Shown piece by piece: positions 16,115-28,585 of a stretch of 64,000 nt of DNA. The stretch covers positions 1 through 64,000 of the forward strand of contig NZ_CABVPL010000005.1 in the NCBI RefSeq assembly GCF_902499045.1, in the 5' to 3' direction. The notes beneath the pieces are model-generated. The model worked only from the letters and a program-made list of their open reading frames with translations. It was not told the DNA's origin and searched no databases. Made by a program: the position numbers and the translations under genes. Each line of letters begins with the position of its first letter. The first letter of the stretch is position 1. This stretch comes from Burkholderia latens (GTDB taxonomy: Bacteria; Pseudomonadota; Gammaproteobacteria; Burkholderiales; Burkholderiaceae).

Positions 16115-17203
16115 ATGACTGACCGGCAGCCCGCGATGCAAACCCGTCCCCCGCTTTCCCAGGCCGTTCACAGCCCGATCACGCGCAGTGCGATCTTCCT
16201 CGTCGCCACCGTCAATCCCGGCGCCGACCGCGCCGACCGAATCCGCGGATGGTGCGGCGACATCGCCGCGCTCGTGCGCTCGGTCGGCAAGCGCGTGCCC
16301 GACGGCAACCTGTCCTGTGTGTGCGGCTTCGGCGCCGACGCATGGGATGCGCTGTTCGGCGAGCCGCGCCCGGCATCGCTGCATCCGTTCCGTGAATTCG
16401 GCGCCGGTCACCGCGTCGCGATCGCGACGCCCGGCGACATCCTGCTGCACATCCGCGCCGACGCGATGGACCTGTGCTTCGAGCTTGCGACGCAGCTGCT
16501 GAACGCGCTCGGCGACGCGGTCACGGTCGTCGACGAGGTACACGGCTTCCGCAACTTCGACCAGCGCGCGATGATCGGCTTCGTCGACGGCACCGAGAAC
16601 CCCGAAGGCCGCGAGGCGGTCGACTTCACGGTGATCGGCGACGAGGATGCGGAATTCGCGGGCGGCAGCTACGTGATCGTGCAGAAGTACCTGCACGACA
16701 TGGCCGGCTGGAACGCGCTCTCGGTCGAGACGCAGGAGCGCATCATCGGCCGCACCAAGCTGTCCGACATCGAACTCCCGCCGGACGTGAAGCCGTCGTG
16801 CTCGCACAGCTCGCTGACCACGCTCGACGAGAATGGGCAGGAAGTGAAGATCCTGCGCGACAACATGCCGTTCGGGCGCCCCGGTTCCGGCGAATTCGGC
16901 ACCTATTTCATCGGCTACGCGCGCTCGCCGGCGCCGATCGAGCAGATGCTCGAGAACATGTTCGTCGGCCGTCCGCCCGGCAACTACGACCGGCTGCTCG
17001 ACTTCAGCCGCGCCGTCACCGGCTCGCTGTTCTTCGTGCCGTCTGCCGACCTGCTCGAAGCGCTGGCCGATCGCCCCGCCCCGGCCGCCGACGCAGCCGC
17101 GGCCACCGCCGCCGCGCCGCAGCCGGCGCCGTCGTCTTCCGGGCCGCATCGCGACGGCTCGCTGAATATCGGATCGCTGAAAGGAGTCAAAGCCTATGAA
17201 TAA
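16115..17203 (+). CDS. Dye-decolourising peroxidase, encapsulin cargo
   Basis: A 362-residue DyP-type haem peroxidase. The hallmark GFVDGTENP is at 155-163 (catalytic Asp158). The proximal haem ligand is probably His231, and the distal Arg is Arg249 in RDNMPFG. After residue ~315 comes an Ala/Pro-rich linker, then DGSLNIGSLKG (347-357), which matches the cargo-loading peptide that docks DyP inside encapsulin shells. The next gene is the shell, and its ATG overlaps this stop by 8 bp. The enzyme uses H2O2 to oxidise bulky substrates; the physiological one is unknown. ATG 16136 is an alternative start. Confidence 0.93.
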   Translation: MTDRQPAMQTRPPLSQAVHSPITRSAIFLVATVNPGADRADRIRGWCGDIAALVRSVGKRVPDGNLSCVCGFGADAWDALFGEPRPASLHPFREFGAGHRVAIATPGDILLHIRADAMDLCFELATQLLNALGDAVTVVDEVHGFRNFDQRAMIGFVDGTENPEGREAVDFTVIGDEDAEFAGGSYVIVQKYLHDMAGWNALSVETQERIIGRTKLSDIELPPDVKPSCSHSSLTTLDENGQEVKILRDNMPFGRPGSGEFGTYFIGYARSPAPIEQMLENMFVGRPPGNYDRLLDFSRAVTGSLFFVPSADLLEALADRPAPAADAAAATAAAPQPAPSSSGPHRDGSLNIGSLKGVKAYE

Positions 17204-18011
17204 CCTGCACCGCGAACTCGCCCCCATTTCGTCGTCCGCGTGGGAGCAGATCGAGGAAGAAGTCGCTCGCACGTTCAAGCGCTCGGTCGCCGGGCGGCGC
17301 GTCGTCGACGTCGAAGGCCCGGCCGGCCCCGAGTTGTCGGCCGTCGGCACCGGGCATCTGCTCGACGTCGCCGCGCCGCGCGAGCTGGTGAGCGCGCGGC
17401 TGCGCGAAGTGCGCACGATCGTCGAGCTGACCGTGCCGTTCGAGCTGAGCCGCGATGCGATCGACAGCGTCGAGCGCGGTGCGCGCGATGCCGACTGGCA
17501 GCCGGCGAAGGACGCCGCGCAGCGCCTCGCGTTCGCGGAAGACGGCGCGATCTTCGACGGCTACCAGGCCGCGGGCATCGTCGGCATCCGCGAAGGCACG
17601 TCGAACCGCAAGCTGACGCTGCCGACCGACGTCAGCGCATACCCGGACGCGATCAGCGACGCGCTCGAAGCGCTGCGGCTCGCCGGCGTCGACGGCCCGT
17701 ACTCGGTCGTGCTCGGCTCGGATGCATACACGGCGCTCAGCGAAGCGCGCGACCAGGGCTACCCGGTGCTCGGCCACATCAAGCGCATCGTCAACGGCGA
17801 GATCATCTGGGCGCCGGCGGTCAGTGGCGGCTGCGTGCTGTCGACCCGCGGCGGCGATTACGAGCTGCACCTCGGCGAGGACGTGTCGATCGGCTACACG
17901 AGCCATACCGACAAGGTCGTGCGCCTGTACCTGCGCGAAACGTTCACGTTCCTGATGCTGACGAGCGAGGCATCGGTGGCCGTGGCGCCGCAAGCCAACA
18001 CGGCGGCCTGA
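17196..18011 (+). CDS. Encapsulin shell protein (family 1)
   Basis: A 271-residue protein of the linocin/CFP29 encapsulin family with an HK97-like fold. Typical segments are the N-terminal helix LHRELAPISSSAWEQIEEEV, which binds cargo peptide, then KRSVAGRRVVDVEGP, and the C-terminal SIGYTSHTDKVVRLYLRETF. Such proteins self-assemble into small icosahedral compartments. AAAGGAG precedes the start, which lies inside the last codons of the DyP gene, so cargo and shell are coupled. Length is usual for the family. Confidence 0.94.
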   Translation: MNNLHRELAPISSSAWEQIEEEVARTFKRSVAGRRVVDVEGPAGPELSAVGTGHLLDVAAPRELVSARLREVRTIVELTVPFELSRDAIDSVERGARDADWQPAKDAAQRLAFAEDGAIFDGYQAAGIVGIREGTSNRKLTLPTDVSAYPDAISDALEALRLAGVDGPYSVVLGSDAYTALSEARDQGYPVLGHIKRIVNGEIIWAPAVSGGCVLSTRGGDYELHLGEDVSIGYTSHTDKVVRLYLRETFTFLMLTSEASVAVAPQANTAA

Positions 18012-18124
18012 CGTCCCGCCCGCGCGCGATGCCTGCCGGGCGTCGCGCGCACCGGCCGCGTATTACCGTCCACGCGACCGGCCGCACGTTCGTCGCCGCC
18101 GAACCATCCTGCATGGAGCGTGAC

Positions 18125-18394
18125 ATGAGCGATTCGAATGACGCATTACAGGCGCTGCAAGCGTCGGTCGACAGCCTGAAGCTGGCCGTCGACGCGAGCG
18201 CCAGCCACCAGGCCGGCGAGACCGCCGTGCTGTTCACCGTGGTGTCGCTGATGCTGGCCGAGCTGCCGCCCGACACCCGCAACCTGATCGAGGATTCGTT
18301 CTCCGTCTGGGCCGATGGTCTGCAGAATCCGGCGCTGTCGGCCGTCGTGAAGCAGATTGCGCGGCAGCGGCTCGCGATGACCCTCTCCGACTGA
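18125..18394 (+). CDS. Small helical protein following the encapsulin gene
   Basis: An 89-residue protein with no signal or membrane span. It reads as mostly helical: a heptad-like N-terminal part (DALQALQASVDSLKLAV) and a middle segment LLFTVVSLMLAELP-like in hydrophobicity. I do not recognise a domain. GGAG lies 8 nt before the ATG. It is on the same strand, 113 bp after the shell gene, and may be the third gene of the encapsulin operon. It lacks the DGSLNIGSLKG-type docking tag. Confidence 0.7.
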   Translation: MSDSNDALQALQASVDSLKLAVDASASHQAGETAVLFTVVSLMLAELPPDTRNLIEDSFSVWADGLQNPALSAVVKQIARQRLAMTLSD

Positions 18395-18999
18395 CGCCGG
18401 TCGCCACGGTCGCGCCATGTCCGGCCCGTACCGTGCACCCCGTCCATTTCGCGTCCTGCGTCGCGCCGCGCGTCGGTCGCCGCCCGCGAGCGACCCGGGC
18501 CGGCGCCACCCCGCACACGGCCGCTCCGCGCGTTCGCGCGAACGTGCGTGCGCCGCGTTTAGGCGCGCGTGCTCCCTCCCGTCCGCCGTTTCCCGGCATC
18601 CTGCGCGCCGATGTCGCACCGCCGTTCGCGCGCGCCCCGCACCGGCGCGCATCGCCGCCGCGCTCGCGGCACCGGCCTGCACGCTCGTCTGTACTCCTGG
18701 CCTGTCGCGCGCCCACGCATGTGAGGGTGCAATTCCCGGCCGCGCCGCTGCGCAACTGTGTCTTGGAGGCCACTGGCCGATTCGCTATTTTGAACGCAGT
18801 CGAAGTGATGCCGCGGGCTCCGCGCAGCACCGGGGTTGCCGGCGTCGAGCACGCGCCCGATTCACGCCGACGGGCGCTGCGCGATGGCGTCGGCGCGACG
18901 CGCGCGCCGCGGGCCGCGTCGCGCAGTGGGCACCCCCGTGCGATATCGCAGGCGGGACTTCCCTTTCGATCCACGTTCATTGACAGGAGCCAGACCACC
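18395..18999. other. Intergenic region before the ClpK-like gene, 605 bp
   Basis: The long frames here are Arg/Ala/Pro-rich and look non-coding. The region contains a possible heat-shock promoter (separate entry) but otherwise nothing I can name. Confidence 0.5.
18762..18790 (+). promoter_or_regulatory. Possible sigma-32-type promoter for the ClpK-like gene
   Basis: CTTGGAG (18762-18768) and CGCTATTT (18783-18790) are separated by 14 bp, resembling the heat-shock consensus CTTGAAA-N13-15-CCCCATNT. The match is partial and was found by eye; the gene type (Clp disaggregase) is what makes it plausible. Confidence 0.3.
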
Positions 19000-21834
<2,835 letters not shown>

Positions 21835-21840
21835 TACCAA

Positions 21841-21893
21841 GCGGGCCCGGATTCACGGGCCCGCATGACCGGCTCCGTCCGCGGGACGGAGCC
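21841..21893 (+). terminator. Tandem hairpins after the ClpK-like gene
   Basis: Two perfect hairpins lie back to back: GCGGGCCCG/CGGGCCCGC with a 6-nt loop (21841-21864) and GGCTCCGTCC/GGACGGAGCC with a 3-nt loop (21871-21893). There is no long T tract, so this is a GC-rich terminator or an mRNA-stabilising structure. Confidence 0.65.
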
Positions 21894-21958
21894 GCCCCAC
21901 GCCGCGACACGGCGCAACCCGAGCCGCCCCGCCACGGGCCCGACTCATGGAGATTCAA

Positions 21959-24238
21959 ATGACAAATCGACGCGAAGTGCCAGGCATCAGGAAATACGAC
22001 GGGCCCGCCGGCGGTTGGGGCGCGCTTCGCGCGACAGCCGAAGCGGTGCGCACACAGATGGAAACGATCGAGGCGCCGATCGTGCTGATGCGGACCAACC
22101 AGCCCGACGGCTTCGATTGCCCCGGCTGCGCATGGCCTGACAAGGAACACAAGTCGACGTTCCAATTCTGCGAGAACGGCGCGAAGGCCGTCACGTGGGA
22201 AGCGACGACCAAGCGCGTGACGCCGGAGTTCTTCGCGGCGAACACGGTGTCGTCGCTGCTGCGGATGTCCGATTACGAGCTGGAGAACATGGGCCGGCTC
22301 ACGCATCCGCTCGTCTACGATCGCGCGACCGACACGTTCCGCGCGGTCGAATGGGACGACGCATTCGCGCGCATCGGCGAAGTGCTGCGCGCGCTGCCGC
22401 CCGAGCAGGTCGAGTTCTATACGTCGGGCCGCGCATCGAACGAAGCCGCATACCTGTATCAGCTGTTCGCACGCGAGCTCGGCACCAACAACTTCCCCGA
22501 CTGCTCGAACATGTGCCACGAGCCGACCAGCGTCGGCCTGCCGCAATCGATCGGGATCGGCAAGGGCACGGTGTCGCTCGAAGACTTCGACCACTGCGAG
22601 CTGATCATCTCGATCGGCCACAACCCCGGCACGAACCACCCGCGGATGATGGGCACGCTGCACGAGTGCTCGCGCCGCAACGTGCCGATCATCGTGTTCA
22701 ACCCGCTGCGCGAACGCGCGCTCGAACGCTTCGCCGATCCGCAGGACATGATCGAGATGGCGTCGTTCGGCTCGACGCGCATCGCGTCGACCTACTATCA
22801 GGTCGACGCAGGCGGCGACGCGGCCGCGCTGAAGGGCGTCATGAAGGCGCTGCTGCAGCTCGAGACCGAGCGCGGCGACGTGCTCGACCGCGACTTCATC
22901 GCGCAGCACACCCACGGCTTCGACGCATTCTCGGCCGACCTCGAAGCCACGTCGTGGGACGACATCGAGCGCGCGAGCGGCCTGAGCCAGGCGCAGCTCG
23001 AACAGGTCGCGCTCGCGTATGCGAAGTCGAACGCGACGATCGTCACGTACGGAATGGGCGTCACGCAGCACAACAAGGGCACGGCAACCGTTCGGCTGAT
23101 CGCCGATCTGCTGCTGATGCGCGGCAACTTCGGCAAGCCGGGTGCGGGCATTTGCCCGCTGCGCGGCCACTCGAACGTGCAAGGCAACCGCACGGTCGGC
23201 ATCACCGAGAAGCCGTCGGCCGAATTCCTGCAGAAGATCGAGGACGTGTTCGGCTTCAAGCCGCCCGCGCATCACGGGCACGACGCCGTACAGGCGATGC
23301 AGGCGATGATCGACGGCGACGCGAAGGCGCTGCTGTGCCTCGGCGGCAATTTCGCGGTCGCGCTGCCCGACCCGGAAGTGTCGTTCCCGGCAATGGCGAA
23401 GCTCGATCTGAGCGTGCATCTCGGCACGAAGCTGAACCGCTCGCATCTGCTCGTCGCGAAGGAAACCTACGTCCTGCCCGTGCTCGGCCGCACCGAGCTC
23501 GACATGCAGGCGAGCGGCCGGCAGTCGATCACCGTCGAGGATTCGATGTCGATGGTGCACGCGTCGGCCGGCAAGCTGAAGCCCGCGTCCGACCAACTGC
23601 GCTCCGAACCCGCGATCATCGCGGGAATCGCGCATGCGACGCTGCCGAACAGCACGGTCGCGTGGCTCGACCTGATTGCCGATTACGACCGCATCCGCGA
23701 CCTGATCGACAAGACGGTGCCCGGCTTCGAGGCGTTCAACGAGCGCATCCGCACGCCGGGCGGCTTCCGGCTGCCGCTGCCGCCGACCGAGCGCGTGTGG
23801 CCGACGGCGACCGGCAAGGCGATGTTCTCGGTCTACAAGGGCGTGAAGGAAGACGCGGACGTGCTCGGCGCCGATCAGGTGCTGCGGCTGATCACGCTGC
23901 GCAGCCACGATCAGTACAACACGACGATCTACGGGCTCGACGATCGCTATCGCGGCGTGTTCGGCCGGCGCGACGTGCTGTTCATGAACGCGGCCGATCT
24001 CGCGAAGTACGGGCTCGAACACGGCGATCTCGTCGACATCGAGACCGTCACCGCGTCGGGCCGCACGCTGCGGCTCGAGAAGATCACCGCGATCGAGTAC
24101 GACATCGCGCCGGGGTCGGTCGGCGCGTATTACCCGGAAGCGAACGTGCTCGTGCCGCTCGACTACATCGACAAGGAAAGCGGCACGCCGTCGTACAAGT
24201 CGGTGCCGGTGAGGGTCGCGCGCTCGGCGGTGGTCTGA
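21959..24238 (+). CDS. YdeP-like molybdopterin oxidoreductase (FdhF family, alpha subunit)
   Basis: A 759-residue member of the FdhF/YdeP branch of the DMSO-reductase family, which binds bis-molybdopterin guanine dinucleotide. Recognisable parts are FDCPGCAWPD near residue 55, LENMGRLTHPLVYDR, the MGD-binding segment SIGHNPGTNHPRMM, GMGVTQHNKGT, and the C-terminal molydopterin-binding domain ending in PSYKSVPVRVA. In E. coli YdeP is linked to acid resistance; the substrate is unknown and formate dehydrogenase activity is not assured. GGAG lies 7 nt before the chosen ATG, ruling out the start four codons upstream. FdhD and cofactor genes lie at 35.8-40.1 kb. Confidence 0.9.
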   Translation: MTNRREVPGIRKYDGPAGGWGALRATAEAVRTQMETIEAPIVLMRTNQPDGFDCPGCAWPDKEHKSTFQFCENGAKAVTWEATTKRVTPEFFAANTVSSLLRMSDYELENMGRLTHPLVYDRATDTFRAVEWDDAFARIGEVLRALPPEQVEFYTSGRASNEAAYLYQLFARELGTNNFPDCSNMCHEPTSVGLPQSIGIGKGTVSLEDFDHCELIISIGHNPGTNHPRMMGTLHECSRRNVPIIVFNPLRERALERFADPQDMIEMASFGSTRIASTYYQVDAGGDAAALKGVMKALLQLETERGDVLDRDFIAQHTHGFDAFSADLEATSWDDIERASGLSQAQLEQVALAYAKSNATIVTYGMGVTQHNKGTATVRLIADLLLMRGNFGKPGAGICPLRGHSNVQGNRTVGITEKPSAEFLQKIEDVFGFKPPAHHGHDAVQAMQAMIDGDAKALLCLGGNFAVALPDPEVSFPAMAKLDLSVHLGTKLNRSHLLVAKETYVLPVLGRTELDMQASGRQSITVEDSMSMVHASAGKLKPASDQLRSEPAIIAGIAHATLPNSTVAWLDLIADYDRIRDLIDKTVPGFEAFNERIRTPGGFRLPLPPTERVWPTATGKAMFSVYKGVKEDADVLGADQVLRLITLRSHDQYNTTIYGLDDRYRGVFGRRDVLFMNAADLAKYGLEHGDLVDIETVTASGRTLRLEKITAIEYDIAPGSVGAYYPEANVLVPLDYIDKESGTPSYKSVPVRVARSAVV

Positions 24239-24291
24239 CGGCCCGATGCGGAAGCCAGGCGCGCACCATTTCCTGCGGCGCGCCTGCCGCG

Positions 24292-24492
24292 TTACTTCCC
24301 CTTGCCGCCGCGTCGCGATCGATGCGGCGGCTTCTCTTTTACCGCGCTCCCCGGCTGCACGGGGCCCAACCCAGCATCCGTCGGCGCGCTCATGAACGGG
24401 ATCTGCACGACGACGCCGATCGCATACGCGAGCGACGGCTGCGGATCGAAGCCGCCCTGGATCTCGCCGTGCGCCGATGGCCCTGCGGGCAA
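24292..24492 (-). CDS. Possible short hypothetical protein
   Basis: A 66-codon minus-strand frame from a TTG, with codon use similar to real genes and a basic tail (EKPPHRSRRGGKGK). No clear Shine-Dalgarno, domain or signal is visible. An internal ATG would give 34 residues. It may be a real small gene, or the 3' remnant of a longer one. Not recognised. Confidence 0.3.
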   Translation of the reverse strand: MPAGPSAHGEIQGGFDPQPSLAYAIGVVVQIPFMSAPTDAGLGPVQPGSAVKEKPPHRSRRGGKGK

Positions 24493-24796
24493 CTTCAGCC
24501 GTTACAGGTTGCCGGATCCGAACGACCCACGTGAACTGCCGGCTGGCTCGCCCGTACAATTCTTGACTATGCCCACGCCGCCGAACTGGTACGATGCCGG
24601 TCGCCTCGGCGCAAAAAAAGCGCATTTGATCGCTTCTCCTTATCGCGTTGCGACCGGCCTTTTGCCGCCGTCGCGCCGGCGTCACGAGGCCCGTAAAACC
24701 GTATCCGGCCCCCGTTCAAGAATCCCGCAACACCCCGGCTCGCCCCGCGCGACCCGTTGCAGTAACCGTTGGAGTGGCGCACCCGCGCGAGCAAGC
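24493..24796. other. Intergenic region, 304 bp
   Basis: No gene recognised. The stretch includes an A-run (GCAAAAAAAGCGC near 24610) and TTGACT at about 24563, but no TATAAT-like box at a proper distance. Confidence 0.4.
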
Positions 24797-24952
24797 ATGA
24801 AAAAATCGAAGCAGCCGACCCATCCCCCGCGCGACAAGGACCGCATGCCGCTCGTACGCGCCGGCGCGTGGCTGCTGATGGCCGGCCTGCTGTATCTGCT
24901 GTGGCCGTCCGCAGAAACCGCGTACCTCGCGATGGAGTCCATGATTCGCTGA
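24797..24952 (+). CDS. Small single-span membrane protein
   Basis: 51 residues: a basic N-terminus (KKSKQPTHPPRDKDR), one hydrophobic helix (AGAWLLMAGLLYLLWP) and a short tail. The basic start suggests the N-terminus is cytoplasmic. Not recognised. It ends 38 bp before the trpS leader peptide and is probably a separate transcript. Confidence 0.55.
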   Translation: MKKSKQPTHPPRDKDRMPLVRAGAWLLMAGLLYLLWPSAETAYLAMESMIR

Positions 24953-24978
24953 CGCACGCGGCCGGCCGCGCCCTACGC

Positions 24979-24984
24979 TATACT
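24979..24984 (+). promoter_or_regulatory. -10 box of the trpS leader transcript
   Basis: TATACT matches the sigma-70 -10 element at five of six positions and ends 6 nt before the ATG of the leader peptide. Transcription would start at or next to that A (24991), making the leader message leaderless. The -35 region is weak. Confidence 0.5.
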
Positions 24985-25002
24985 TGCGCGATGGAAAGCA
25001 AA

Positions 25003-26175
<1,173 letters not shown>

Positions 26176-26393
26176 GCGGCGCGCGCGGCGGACACGACCC
26201 ACCGACGATGCGCGACGCGATGCCGTTCGCGGTCAGTCGCCGGCGACCGACGTGATGCCTGCTTGGACGAAGCCGCGCATGTCGACACGAGCGACGGTTT
26301 GCGGGCGGCATCCTGATTTTTCGGTGCTCGCGATCGATCTTCGGTGCGGACGCAGCTGGCAGCACGAAGCCAACGGCCCTTGTCGGCCTGCGC

Positions 26394-27617
26394 CTACTCG
26401 GGCCTGACTGGAACGGCCGCAGACCGCGAACTCGGCCGGCCACTATCTGCGAGCCTGGGCAACCAGGCGAACGCGATGGCCATCAGCGCCGATCCGGCGA
26501 CGAGCATCGGGACGACCATCGGCCACGCACCCAGCCGATAATGCGGATCAACGAAGGCCGATGCGGTCTGTCCCACACAGAAAGCGGCGCACATCATGAT
26601 GAAGCCGGACCACGACACCGCACGCCCCGCCAGATGCGGCAGGCCACCCACCGCGCCGGCCTGTCCGCAAGGCTGGTGGATGCCATGTCCCAGGCAATAG
26701 ACCCCGTGACCGAGCAGCAGCGGCCACGCGCTGCCGGGCAGCAGCCAGCAGCCGAGCCCCTGAATGACCGCACCTGAAAGGCTTAGCATCGCGCCTTGGC
26801 GCACTGTTCGCAACAGGCCGTGGCGATTCAGCAGACGCCTGCAACCCATCGTGCTCAGCATGTAGACGAGCGAGCCGCCGGCGGGTATCCAGCCATATAG
26901 CTCGGGCGACAGTCCAAGGTACCCGATATAGACCATCGGCGAAAGCAACAGAAAGCAGAACATGCCGCAGTAGGTGACGGCAGCCAGCATTGCCCACGCG
27001 CGGAATTCGGGACTATCGAAGATCTCGCGGACGCTGCCGGCCGGCGTCTGCGCGCCGTGCGTGCGCTGAATGGTTTCTCCGAAGCTGCGCCAGCACGCCA
27101 CGCACAGCACGAGCGCGTACAGGCTCATGACGGCGAGCACCCAGCGCCAGCCGAGATGCTGCGCAATATAGGCGCCGATGATCGGCGCGGTCAGTGCCGT
27201 CGCACCCAGCCCCGTGAGGCCGCGAGCCATCACATGCGGCCCTTCGCTGGCCGGATACAGGTCGCGCACGGCCGCGCGCGCACACACGAGAATGGCCGCC
27301 ATCGCCAGCCCCTGGCACGCGCGCGCCACCGTCAGCATCAACGCACTCGGCGCAAGCGCACCGGCCAGCGCCGCGATGGTGTAGCCCGCGAGACCCGCCA
27401 GCAGCACCGGCCGACGTCCATAGCGGTCGGCCAGGCTACCCATCGGCAGCTGTCCCATGCCGAACGCGAGCGCGAACACCGTGAGGCTGGTGCTGGCTGA
27501 ACCGAGTGCCGTCGCGATCGCGGGCAGCGCCGGCAGATAACTGTCGGTCGCGACTGGCTGCGCAGCCAGCAGAAACGGAAGGAGCAGTGTAAAACTCAGC
27601 GGGCCGCGGCGGCTCAT
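26394..27617 (-). CDS. Bcr/CflA-type multidrug MFS exporter
   Basis: A 407-residue, 12-helix MFS protein. It has the loop 2-3 signature GSLADRYGRRPVLLAG and the motif-C-like segment GLTGLGATALTAPIIGAYI characteristic of drug:H+ antiporters of the Bcr/CflA group (the opening LLPFLLAAQPVATDSYLPAL is typical). It exports drugs or amino acids; the substrate is unknown. It is on the same strand as the AroE-like/transporter pair, 106 bp downstream, and may be partly cotranscribed. Confidence 0.88.
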   Translation of the reverse strand: MSRRGPLSFTLLLPFLLAAQPVATDSYLPALPAIATALGSASTSLTVFALAFGMGQLPMGSLADRYGRRPVLLAGLAGYTIAALAGALAPSALMLTVARACQGLAMAAILVCARAAVRDLYPASEGPHVMARGLTGLGATALTAPIIGAYIAQHLGWRWVLAVMSLYALVLCVACWRSFGETIQRTHGAQTPAGSVREIFDSPEFRAWAMLAAVTYCGMFCFLLLSPMVYIGYLGLSPELYGWIPAGGSLVYMLSTMGCRRLLNRHGLLRTVRQGAMLSLSGAVIQGLGCWLLPGSAWPLLLGHGVYCLGHGIHQPCGQAGAVGGLPHLAGRAVSWSGFIMMCAAFCVGQTASAFVDPHYRLGAWPMVVPMLVAGSALMAIAFAWLPRLADSGRPSSRSAAVPVRPE

Positions 27618-27723
27618 GCAGGGATGTCCTGAAGCAGATCTTTCACGCGGTCAGTCACCGCGACGATGTCGTAAAAACCGCGGCCGGCGCGCGAAGCATT
27701 CGAAACGACAGTATCAAAACGGC

Positions 27724-28557
27724 TCAGTACGCAATGGTCGACGTGCGTCGCAGTTCTTCGGCAGTCGCACTGCCGAAGCCGAAGAAGTGCAAATAGGCCG
27801 GAATCATTTCGAACAGCATGTCGGTGCCCACCTGCACTTCGCAGCCCTTCTCACGTGCCGCACGCAGGAACGGCGTGTACTCCGATTTCATCACCACCTC
27901 GCCCACGAAGCAGCCAGGCGCGATGCGCGCAACATCGAAGGGCAACGGATCATCCGCTTTCATGCCGAGCGGCGTCGCGTTCACCACGACGTCGAAGCCA
28001 TCCGGATCGTTCGAGCCGGTGCTGACCGTCAGAGCCGGATAGTGCTCGCAGAGCCGCTGCGCGAGTCCGTCGGCCGACTCGGGCCGCGTATCGTGCAGCG
28101 CCAGTTCGCCGACACCTGCCGCCGCCAGCGACGCGGCGATCGCCGAACCGACACCGCCCGCGCCCGACATCAGCACGCGGGCCCCCTCCAGCCGCCGGCC
28201 TTTGCGCAACACACCGCGCACGAAACCCGCGCCGTCGAACTGGTCGCCCAGCAACGTGCCATCGGGACGCCTGAGCACCGCGTTGCACGCGCCGGCGATG
28301 CGCACGGCCGGCGTGATTTCATCGACCAGTCCGACCGTCGTCACCTTGTGCGGCATCGTAATGAGCGCGCCGCGCAGGTTCGTGAAGCGGAAGATCGACT
28401 TGAAGCTCTGCTCGTAGTCTTCCGCTTTGACGCCCATCGGCACGACCACCGCGTCGATGCCTTTCTGCTCGAACCACGGGTTGTAGATCATCGGCGCCTT
28501 GAAGCTCTCGGTCGGATAGCCGATGTGCGCAACGAGGGTGGTCTTTCCGGAAATCAT
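27724..28557 (-). CDS. AroE-like shikimate/quinate dehydrogenase
   Basis: A 277-residue member of the shikimate dehydrogenase family. The substrate site is at IGYPTESFKAPMIYN and the catalytic Lys in TMPHKV; GACNAVLR and GDQFDGAGF carry the conserved Asn and Asp. The Rossmann motif is GAGGVGSAIAAS. After beta-2 the sequence is ALHDTR, where an Asp replaces the NADP-binding Asn-Arg of housekeeping AroE, suggesting NAD+ and a catabolic role. It sits 28 bp downstream of an MHS transporter with a PcaR-like operator in front, so quinate or shikimate breakdown is likely. Confidence 0.85.
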   Translation of the reverse strand: MISGKTTLVAHIGYPTESFKAPMIYNPWFEQKGIDAVVVPMGVKAEDYEQSFKSIFRFTNLRGALITMPHKVTTVGLVDEITPAVRIAGACNAVLRRPDGTLLGDQFDGAGFVRGVLRKGRRLEGARVLMSGAGGVGSAIAASLAAAGVGELALHDTRPESADGLAQRLCEHYPALTVSTGSNDPDGFDVVVNATPLGMKADDPLPFDVARIAPGCFVGEVVMKSEYTPFLRAAREKGCEVQVGTDMLFEMIPAYLHFFGFGSATAEELRRTSTIAY

Positions 28558-28585
28558 GGCTGGCCTTTGCTCTCTCGGACGACGG

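Noticed and set aside
18433-18999. A long open frame continuous with the ClpK-like gene at its N-terminus
   Set aside because: The extension is Arg/Ala/Pro-rich without normal protein character. The ATG at 19000 has a ribosome site and starts a known zinc-finger motif.
24555-24600. TTGACT ... TACGAT as a promoter before the small membrane protein gene
   Set aside because: The spacing is about 21 bp, too long for sigma-70.
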